From positions 1-54,749 of the forward strand of contig JAUCBJ010003640.1 of the NCBI GenBank assembly GCA_032718475.1: a stretch of 54,749 nucleotides of DNA, in the 5' to 3' direction. The notes under the pieces are model-generated. The model worked only from the letters and a program-made list of their open reading frames with translations, was not told the origin of the DNA and did no database searches. Made by a program: the position numbers and the translations under genes. Of the stretch, positions 1 to 8,250 are shown piece by piece. The DNA is from Nemertoderma westbladi (lineage: Eukaryota; Xenacoelomorpha; Nemertodermatida; Nemertodermatidae). Every line of letters starts with the position of its first letter. The first letter of the stretch is position 1.

Positions 1-1701
1 AAACAGAGGTAATAATACATAATACTAGTCACCAACACAACAACCAAGTATTAACTACCAAACAACTCTTACTGTCGTACTCTTTACTTCTTTAGGCTGT
101 TGAGTAGAATAGGCCTAGTCCCTGTTCGACTGACCAGTAGACGTCACGTCAGCCGGTCCCGGTACTATTCTGCTATTAGTATTACTGTATTAGGCAGTCA
201 GCAACACTGTTTGGTGTCTGGTACATACCGGTACTGTAGGCCCCTATATCTGTATATCAAATGGTATGGACAGATTGGTACAACGTCGTTTTGGTCAGTT
301 GGTGCCATTGCCATGCTGCCACAGTCAGACAGTGCGTCGGTGCCTATACCGGTACTGTAGTAACCTTTAGATAACAGGATAACCTTATGGTACCTGACAC
401 CCTGAATTGTTACCAGTAGTCAGATTTACCGGTAGTTTTTGTAAAGATAGGCCTACCGGTACCGGTACGGTAGCCTATTGGATATACGTTAAGCTGTTAA
501 GGCCTTGACAGCTTGATGTAGCTTGGTAGGCCAGTAGGCACACACTTGTGATAAATGTTGTGATTCAATTACCTGTAACAATTCCCAGTCCTTCAGACAG
601 TCGATGGCCTAGGTCCATTGCCTGTAACTCAACTACACGAACCACCACTGTGTTCTACAGTACTACCTATGTTGGGTGTGAATTGTAATTCCCTTACCCC
701 TGTACCCGGAAGTGGCTAGGCCTACTGACCTGACTGCCTGACCCTCTAAATACCGTATTGTTGAAGCTTTATATTTTATTTATATTTTACTTGTGTATTA
801 TTGACCGGACCCTTATTACCTCAACTTTGTGACCGGACCCAATAAATTCTAGCTTTATCTTTTTATGAACTGTTATAATATGGGGTGAGTACAAAACAAA
901 GGCCCAATTAAGTACGGTAACCTGCATAATTTTGTAACATGTGTTGACTTTTGTTTGTTGTTTTGGTTCCCCCAACACGCCTCTGTAACCTGCTCCTTTA
1001 CTAACTAGGAGAACTTGACGCAAAACCCGCCTTTGCGAATTAATATCCCACCTCAATGTTAAATATTGCTATATCTATAACTTAATTTTTTAGTGTTTTC
1101 CATATTTCGAATTGCTGTTATATTTTTTTAATTACGTAGGTACTGTACTATGGTCTACCATATTTTATTTAGTTGCATGTTAAACTGCACGTGATTCCTG
1201 TTTAATTCCGTTTAATTTAAAGGGACCTCCATGGAAACGAGGTATAACCTCATGGGGCTATCCCTAACATTGTACTGTACTATAATTTAATATTATGTTG
1301 GTTGCATTATTTTTAAAACAGACAATCTCCATATACCGGTTTTTAATATGCTGTTTGCTGTTTATGTTATGTTATTGTTATGTACGATGTTAATAAAAAA
1401 CTTCAACTTCAACTTCAAATTCTCAATTTTGGGAAAGGATCAGGTTACAGTGGCACGTTAATTTAACTAAAACAATAAACTAAACACAATTGAACAGGTT
1501 ACAGTTCTATTTTTGAGAGTAATCAGCTATTATATGCGTCCAATTTCCCCTGCCTTACCCAGTTCAATACTTTATTCAAGCGTTTGCAATTAAGTCAAAT
1601 TGGAGTATATGAAATCCATCCGCCCCAATATAGAAGGACTGACGGACGGAAAAGTCCGCAATATGGCATTATAAATAATAAGAAGTTTACTGGCATGCAG
1701 C
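1..1701. other. Non-coding 5' flank of TMEM65
   Basis: I see no supportable gene here; the short open frames have no recognisable composition. The first 480 bases are dense in the palindromes TAGGCCTA and TACCGGTA. A (CTTCAA)3 run at 1401-1418 follows an AATAAA-like stretch and could be the 3' tail of an old retroelement. A dispersed repeat lies at 1456-1538. The final ~70 bases before the TMEM65 start contain an AT-rich TATAAATAATAAG stretch, which is a possible but unproven core promoter. Confidence 0.5.
1456..1538 (+). repeat. Dispersed repeat, copy A (pair with 52898-52980)
   Basis: About 83 bp that align with 52898-52980 in the same orientation at roughly 80% identity by eye. Both share the core AAAACAATAAAC and then GAACAGGTTACAGTT. 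The second copy lies inside NPRL3 intron 1. This is probably a fragment of an interspersed element; its class is unknown. Confidence 0.6.
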
Positions 1702-2836
1702 ATGTTTGCGGCGTATTCTAGAAAACTATGTGCATCTCTAAATCAACGTTTCATAGTATTTGATAGCCGTTTTCTGGGACGTTCAAAGATCTTCCATAGA
1801 TCTTTTGCGACTAGCAGATTAGCTTTAAAAAGTAAACCTAACGTCCAACTATTGCCCGGGTTACATTATAAAGGAATCCGATATGAACTACGCGATGAAG
1901 AATCAACTCGTTTGTTCTTATCAAAGTTAACTTTAGAAGAACGAAAGTTAATTCGGTTGGAGTTTGAATCCCAAACCGATTCGCAACCTCAACCACCTGG
2001 AACCCAGTCTCCCCCTGCGGAAATACCCTCCAGGACTAAATATCTGGTACTTATAAACGTTATGTTTCCCTTTATTGGTTTTGGATTTCTAGACAACGCA
2101 GTGATGTTGGTAGCCGGTGATTATATTGATATATACATTGGCTCTATTCTTGGTTAGTATAAATAATTATTATTTGTGATGCATCACATTATTATTATTA
2201 TATATCGTCATATATTATAAATAAAATATATCGTAAAATAAATATATTTCAAACATAGTAGGCCTATTTAAAAATAATCGCCAATGACATTGGTGACAAA
2301 ATTGAGAATCTGTTTAGTCGTATAGGCCTATAGTCCTACAGAGTAAAATAATAAAACAATATCAATTGTTATTAATTTAACTAATCCAATGTGTACTAAA
2401 CAGATGCGAAATTTATAAGATAAGAAACTCAGAATAAAGTGATCCGAAATAAATACTAAAGTTTCTTTGAATCACTTAAAGAAAAATAATTAAACCCTTA
2501 GAATTTTTAATCATCAGCTAATTATTATTATAATACGATAATTAACGGACTTCTAATTTATTATCATAATTACCTTCTCTAGGGATATCAACTCTTGCTG
2601 CAGCTGGGATAGGGAACCTGATATCCGATATATTCGGTTTGGGGATGGCCGACTACGTACAGAGAGTTACCGCCAAGTTGGGACTCCCTCACCCTGTACT
2701 CGACCACCAACAGATGCAGACTCGGGTCTACAGACGCTGGCTCAGTGCCGGTAGACTATTAGGTATAACAATAGGTTGTCTTCTTGGAATGCTTCCATTA
2801 TTGGTGCTACATACCAAACCTCCGGAAACTAAATGA
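1702..2836 (+). CDS. TMEM65: TMEM65-like mitochondrial inner-membrane protein (2 exons)
   Basis: Exons 1702-2152 and 2583-2836 join through a GT-AG phase-1 intron (donor gttagt, acceptor tctctag) to give 234 aa, close to the ~240 aa of human TMEM65. Residues 1-45 are rich in Arg, Lys and Ser with one acidic residue, as expected of a mitochondrial presequence. The family signature PFIGFGFLDNAVMLVAG lies at about 123-139, followed across the splice by GSILGISTLAAAGIGNLISD. Hydrophobic segments fall near 114-137, 143-165 and 207-227. The C-terminal helix keeps the G-x-T-I-G-C-x-L-G-M core. Human TMEM65 acts in the inner mitochondrial membrane in Na+-dependent Ca2+ efflux; that function is transferred by homology. 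The ATG has A at -3, and exon 2 ends at TGA 2834-2836. No frame damage is seen. It is transcribed towards KIF6 and the giant array. Confidence 0.93.
2153..2582 (+). other. TMEM65 intron
   Basis: A 430-bp AT-rich intron between the two coding exons. It interrupts the Gly codon of the conserved ILGIST motif in phase 1. It contains two TAGGCCTA palindromes (near 2261 and 2323) and no recognisable gene. Confidence 0.88.
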
Positions 2837-2958
2837 GTTGTAATAGTACATATTGTCCCATAACTCTGGTCTCCATGTTTACTATTTTGTTAATCATTAT
2901 GTTTATTACTTCTCACTGGTGCGTGACTCGTCGAGTGCTTTTTTCATAAACATGACAA

Positions 2959-2964
2959 AATAAA
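2959..2964 (+). promoter_or_regulatory. Candidate TMEM65 poly(A) signal
   Basis: A canonical AATAAA lies 123 bp after the TMEM65 stop codon, followed by GT-rich sequence (TTGTAATCTACTGTGGTTG). Position and downstream context suit a cleavage site; no transcript evidence is available. Confidence 0.55.
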
Positions 2965-3989
2965 TATTGTAATCTACTGTGGTTGATTTGGAGTTTAACA
3001 TATTATGATCAGTCATGAATCTCGTTTAATTTCTATTTTCCGAATCTCCACAGGTATTTTAGTACTTTTCGTATTTTTTATTAACTGCAATTCTTATTTT
3101 TACTTAAAATCACCTATTATTAATATTTTACAAATAGGGTTTGTGGGTGGGTGGGTATGTAATAATTATGAACTATAAGTAGTAATAAATTATACAATTT
3201 GTTGTCCCTACGTTTCATTTGTATATTTTCTAATTTACAAATTTGCTACAATAAGTGATTGATTTACATGTAAATTATTAAAAATAAATTATTTTTACTT
3301 TTAAATTCATTTTTAGTTGTTCGCGGAAACGTAATTGGAATTATCGCAACCTAATTCCTTTTGTATTGAGTCAAATAAGAAATTATATGAATTGTTTGAT
3401 TAAACATCATAAGTAAAAATATATTTTAATTTAACCTAAGGTTAGGTGTAATTTAACCTAGGTCGTCAGCTGTTTCAATGCCCAGTACATAGCGACACCT
3501 TTAGGCATACGAAGGTATAGGCAGAGGGCTGTAGCCTCCCTGCCTCCAAGATAAATGCTGAGATCCAAAATAGGAGGCGAAAATTCAAAACATTTCTAGA
3601 TCTGTACCAGTTTACTTTATTAAAGTTCTTGTTAAAGATAAAAGTGATAACTCCCGCTAGCGGCTCAGGTAAAAGGTAGACCTGGAAATACTATGTTTCC
3701 TTGAATGTCCACAATTTGCCTCCTCATGGCCTCGCATCTGTCATTACCATAATCTGCTGCCACTGTGCTCTATCCTACATTACTTGGCCGTATTTATCCA
3801 CTCGGTCCTATTTACCTACCTATAATTGGCTTTCTACATTGAAACTGCACATTGAGATGTTATGATTGCTTAAAACAAAAATATTTTGCCACCACCGCAT
3901 ACAATCCACAATTTGCAAGCCCAACTAATGCTAAACTAATTACTAACGCAGCGTTAATTAAGAATGCTGTTCCGGCTTCTCAACAAAGT
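2965..3989. other. Intergenic, AT-rich, no gene seen
   Basis: AT-rich sequence with no convincing coding potential. It becomes more GC-balanced from about 3470, which may be the edge of an old repeat, but I could not identify one. Confidence 0.45.
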
Positions 3990-5275
3990 TGCACCGCCAC
4001 AACTTGCTATCCCCCCATGAATTTCGCGAGATTATCCGCATCTTCAAGGCCAGTGTCCTTTAAGATGCGTCTCAAGAAAGTCATGGGCTGTCCACCATGC
4101 TTATTTTCTCCATGGGGATGCCAAAGCACAAGATTGTGCACGGGCTGGTCCTCACGGCGAAAGCAATGTCCTGCGAAACGGAGACGGCTTTATTTTAGTG
4201 TCAAGCTTGGGGGAACCAATGAGACACCTCTAATGATATATATTTTATTATTTATTATTATATTAAGATAATTCGGACGGAGTCGACAATGAAGTAAAAT
4301 GGTAAATTAAAAATGCACTGTATGCACGGCCGAGAACTAACAGAAGACTAAGGTAAAAATGTCTGATAAGATACGTTAAAATATCAGCACATATAGTGTC
4401 TGGTTGGAGATGTGTGCACTGTGCTTGACACAGTGAACCCGATGTAGCCTTCTTGAGAACGTGCAATTCAGAGATTTGGTGTCCTCAGCAGTTAGAGCCC
4501 AGCATGGACTCCCAAAGAGGAGACTGGTACTACTGTTGCTCTAAATCATCGGACCTTAAGTTTCCGATGAATTCTGTATGACTTCAAATCCAGGAAAGCC
4601 CATTCAATACTACCCTTGCCTTTCCCTTACGTATTCGAAGGTCCTCACCTGACCTCTGGATTCATGATCCCAGGTAACTCTCCTTGGAGCTTCATACGAT
4701 TAGACATTTCCTGAGTATTTTCAAAGTTAATTGTCAAAATTTTGGTCTTATTGGAGTTTTAAAAAAAACACTAGTTATAGCCTGTACCTCTAGTGATTCT
4801 GAGAGTACTCTTAAGTCATCAGCAGTCTAGATCAGTTAGGTACTTGGCAGGATTTCCTCGACTTCTGGAGCCAGTAGGTGGTGTTACCATCACCCCATCA
4901 TCATTATTGTGATCTAAGGACATGCGTAGGCTGTGTCACCGTCAACAGTAGACACAATTGTTGTCGAACTATCGTATACTGATCGAATTGCTGCAATAAT
5001 TTCATCAGGAATCCCATACAATGAAATGCTGAACATACCTGAGCGATAGACTCAATCGATGTCCTTGAAAAAGTCAACAAAGATAACAACAGCCAGATAG
5101 ATCTCTGTCTTTCTTTTTTATAACTATAGTGTCAAAATGGACTCCATATGGTCCCGCGACCTTTATGGAACCCATTCTGATTTCCACGGAGCAGTCTCTT
5201 AATGGGATCCCTGATGCGATTTAATAGAATTATATTGTATAGCTTTGCAGCAATCAGTGAAGTAGTATGGTGAAC
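3990..5275 (-). mobile_element. Degenerate LINE (non-LTR) reverse transcriptase fragment
   Basis: Read on the minus strand from 5275 downward, broken frames give recognisable reverse-transcriptase blocks in order. They are an AAKLYN-type segment with RNRIRDP-like and NGF motifs (about 5250-5150), VIFVDFFKDID followed by YGIPDEIIAAIRSVYDS (about 5090-4960), a decayed catalytic box reading YLTDLDCADDLRVLSESLE (about 4850-4790), and the C-terminal segment RLRFAGHCFRREDQ with NLVLWHPHG (about 4190-4110). Stops and frameshifts occur throughout, and an AT-rich stretch near 4210-4300 appears to interrupt the C-terminal region. There is no endonuclease domain, so it is 5' truncated. It resembles the fragment in NPRL3 intron 2; the LINE clade is not resolved. 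Confidence 0.75.
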
Positions 5276-5382
5276 CCCTTTTCGGCGACAGTTGGACCTA
5301 CTTCACACCTTAGGTGTTAAGTAGGTCATTAATTAATTAATTAATTGGTTGATTAAACAATTAATTAATTGCTTAATCGATC

Positions 5383-5431
5383 GATTTGTATCAAATAATG
5401 TTGCCAAAGGCAATTTAATTTGATACAAATC
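5383..5431. repeat. Near-perfect hairpin
   Basis: The arm GATTTGTATCAAATAATGTT-GCC (5383-5405) is complementary to 5409-5431, which reads GGC and then AATTTAATTTGATACAAATC, with about one mismatched position and a three-base loop. It is preceded by an (AATT)n-rich stretch. It could be a MITE remnant or a cruciform-prone site. Confidence 0.6.
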
Positions 5432-6025
5432 AATCAGATAGGGATGCGCTATGAATAGATAGTACTACAGTAGGTACGATAGATAAAATATACAATACAA
5501 TAGTAACAATAATACTGTATACAGTACCGGTACATTTGTATTATTTTTGTCATACAGTAGGTAATTATAGAGTAGAATGAAATAAAAAAGATGGGGCGAG
5601 GCCCAAAACATAATTTACCCTTAATCCCATACTGTATGTCAACATGGGGCTTGCACGAATTGAAAATTATTTAAACCTCCAGCTTTGCTATTATGTAAGA
5701 TTGGAAACCAAAGGTTTACGTCTTACGCGCCAGCATTAACCCCGAATCGCACATAGGCCAACTACAACCATTAATTACACACCATACGACCATTGTCAAA
5801 TACGCCTGAGAAAATTACAATAAACATCTGGTTTGCAATAGATTATTCTTCTTTCACAACTCCATTCTAGCCTCCATCTATAATAGCCCCCGTTCACCGC
5901 ATTCCCTTTCATTCTCTATTTTTTATTTTTAAAAGTTTTATCTATTTTCATAAAAGTTTTATTTATTTTCATTTTGTAAAATCATTTAGCGAAAATTCAA
6001 TACTATCAATTGACATCGCTATATA
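5432..6025. other. Intergenic, no gene seen
   Basis: AT-rich sequence with one TACCGGTA palindrome near 5525 and a pyrimidine-rich stretch at 5850-5950 just before the disrupted ORF. A TATATAA motif overlaps the candidate start at 6026, too close to serve as its TATA box. Confidence 0.4.
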
Positions 6026-6960
6026 ATGCATAGAGATGAAAGTTGTTTGGTTTGTAATAAAGAAATGAGACAAGACAATCTATCTCGTCATATGGAAAGA
6101 CATACATAGAATGGATAAACTAATGGATCCGTTACCAAAGAAATTTAATAAACATAATGATATTTTTAGTGAAGATGAAAAGAAAAAGAGAGATGAGCGT
6201 GATATATTAGATAAAACAGACAATGGAAAAAAATTTCATAAAGTTATGAATATTTTGAAAGGGATACAAAAACAGTTACCTTTAGAAAATGAAGAAAATT
6301 TGAGTGAGAAAGATGAAGAAGAACTTTCTTCTGACGAAGAAAGTGAAGGTCAGGAAGAGGACGAAGAAAGTGAAGGTCAGGAAGAGGGTGAAGAAAGTGA
6401 AGGTCAGGAAGAGGGTGAAGAAAGTGAAGCTCAGGAAGAGGACGAAGAAAATAAGGAAAGTGACGAAGAAGAAGATGAAGAAAGTGAAGATGCGGAAAGT
6501 TAAGAAGAGGATGAAAATGATAATAATGAGGAAATATTGAGACAATTACTTGGAAAGAAGAATAAATTGCGGAAAATTATTAAACATTTGAAGGAAAATG
6601 AAGAAAATAAAGAGGTGACATTGACCCAAGTTCTAGGAAGTAAAATTAAATTACAGAAATTTATTAAACATTTAAAAGAGAATGATGAAAATAAAGAAGA
6701 GATATTGAGGCAAATATTAGTAAACAAAAATAAAATGCAGAAATTTATTAAACAAATGGAAGAAAATGAAGAAAATAGAGAAGAGATATTAAGACAGGTC
6801 CTGGGAAAAAAAAAGTAAATTATTGAAAATTAATGAACAATTGAATAAAATTAAGAAACAGTTGGTTAATGAGGAAGATGAAAGTAAAGAAAATCAACCA
6901 GCTTTTACTAATTTTCGAAGATCTATGATAAAAAAAAAACACTCGTACATTATATGCCCG
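6026..6960 (+). pseudogene. Disrupted C2H2-finger, acidic and 28-residue-repeat gene of unknown family
   Basis: Three open blocks in succession look like one broken gene. 6026-6109 encodes a 27-residue block with a C2H2-type finger, CLVCNKEMRQDNLSRHMERH (C-x2-C, H-x3-H), ending in TAG. A frame change then leads to 6111-6503, a charged 130-residue block starting MDKLMDPLPKKF and ending in a tandem acidic repeat of the type EESEGQEE(D/G). An in-frame TAA at 6501-6503 is followed, same frame, by a 28-residue repeat of the type EEILRQxLGxKNKLxKxIKHL, three and a half copies to 6818. A nine-A run at 6806-6814 coincides with a further frame change into Lys/Glu-rich sequence that fades before the foldback at 7029. 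A-rich codon use is unlike NPRL3 and suggests a foreign or mobile-element origin. I do not recognise the family. Sequencing errors could mimic the breaks. Confidence 0.55.
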
Positions 6961-7028
6961 CGCAGGACGACGCTATTGACATTTGTTTGTTTGAGTTCCT
7001 TTCATAAGGACTATTTATTTATAACAAT

Positions 7029-7811
7029 TACACCATGACCCGTAATATAGTGTCATTTTCTGATGACACGGACCCCCCCCCCCCCCCCCCCCCCCCAATT
7101 TTTCTACAAATCGTTATCAAACTGCTTGAAATTGGAAACACAACTAGTTCAACTCACCGTGGTTGTTACCATTAAGCCGGAATTTTCGATTTCGCCTTTA
7201 AATTTTATTTATAAGTGTTTTAAAAAAGTGTCTTTTGCGAAATCGCACCCTCTGTATCATTGCCATTCTTCACTTTAGTCGTAATTTTTTCACATCAATA
7301 GAAAGCTTGCGTTGAAAGGATTCCAAATATCTGAATTTCATTGAGAAACAGCTGAGAAATAGGCGTTCAAAGATTGCAAGAATTATTGTTCACTGCGGGC
7401 CATTTATTCTATTTAATAAATACACAATATTCTAGAACGTGTTATTTATTTTATGAGTTGGTATGCGACAGCGGTATGCCTATACGATATCTATATTGCA
7501 TAGCTAATCATACATAAACAAATTGTTCCAGAATATTGTGTATTTATTAAATAGAATAAAGGTCTGCAGTGAACAATAAATCTTGCAATCTTTGAGTGGA
7601 GGGTGCGATTTCGAAAAAGACACTTTTTTAAAACGCTTATGAATAAAATGTAAACGCTAAATAGAAAATTCCGGCTTCATGGTAACAACCACGGTGAGTT
7701 GAACTAGTTGTGTTTCAAATTTCAAGCAATATGATAAAGATTTGTAGAAAAATTTGGGGGGGGGGGGTCCGTGTCATGAGAAAATGACACTATATTACGG
7801 GTCATGGTGTA
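7029..7811. repeat. Large foldback (palindromic) element
   Basis: The left arm 7029-7438 and right arm 7525-7811 are inverted copies around an 86-bp spacer. Outer ends TACACCATGACCCG and its complement match exactly, and inner ends (ATAAATACACAATATTCTAGAAC on the left, cut by one mismatch on the right) also pair. Identity is around 90% by eye. The left arm carries about 110 bp (about 7254-7366) missing from the right arm. Each arm contains a homopolymer, 24 C at 7073-7096 and 12 G at 7756-7767. No transposase is encoded, so this is best read as a non-autonomous foldback or MITE-like element. Confidence 0.85.
7073..7096 (+). repeat. Poly-C tract (24 bp)
   Basis: An uninterrupted run of 24 C within the left arm of the foldback element; the right arm has 12 G at the matching place. 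The minus strand could form a G-quadruplex. Confidence 0.9.
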
Positions 7812-7984
7812 CATTACCATTAAGAGTATTTATCCATAATAATTATATTAGTATTATAAATGTATTTACCCACAATATTTATTACTATTAGGTCTATTTA
7901 TTCAAGAAATTATGTTTTTTATAATATACTTTGGAAAATTAGTCGACTAAGTCATAATTTTTAAAACTTTAAATAAGGGTTGAG
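7812..7984. other. Spacer between foldback and SINE-like element
   Basis: AT-rich sequence with no recognisable feature. Confidence 0.4.
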
Positions 7985-8250
7985 TTATTTTGTAAAGTTA
8001 AGAAGAGTGAACCAACAGAGGCAACCTAAAGTCTAATCTCTTGGCCTTTACTCATAAGACCTCACATTAACTCCCAAGGTTGCATACTATCTCTATAGCT
8101 GGGAGAGTCAAAGCTAGTGTACACTAGAGTCAACCAAGAGCTAGGAAAAAGAATAATGCACTTCTAGGGTTCGAACTCACGACCTTCTAAATAGAAAACT
8201 AAGCAAATGATCAGCTTGAAGGCCTTAGACCCTTAATCTGAGCCTCAGTG
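7985..8250 (-). mobile_element. Probable tRNA-derived SINE
   Basis: On the minus strand the segment reads as a tRNA-like head running down from about 8250. An A-box-like GGCTCAGATTAAGG is encoded at 8232-8245, and a good B box, GTGAGTTCGAACCC, at 8167-8180. An anticodon-arm-like stretch (TTGCTTAGTTTTCTATTTAGAAGG) cut to its ends TTGCTTAG and TTTAGAAGG lies between them. A ~170-bp unrelated body follows towards 7985, without an obvious tail. A/B box spacing is wider than in a true tRNA because of internal insertions, so a functional tRNA gene is not proposed. The 29-bp array begins immediately at the head end. Confidence 0.55.

Noticed and set aside
100-360. 86-residue plus-strand ORF
   Set aside because: It is built from palindrome-rich TACCGGTA/TAGGCC sequence with no recognisable domain.
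6282-6545. Minus-strand Phe-rich ORF over the acidic repeat
   Set aside because: It is the antisense of GAA/GAG-rich coding repeats (TTC/TTT), with no independent support.
8160-8250. Functional tRNA gene
   Set aside because: A B box is clear, but the A-box spacing and the arm pairing do not fold into a cloverleaf; the tRNA-derived SINE reading fits better.
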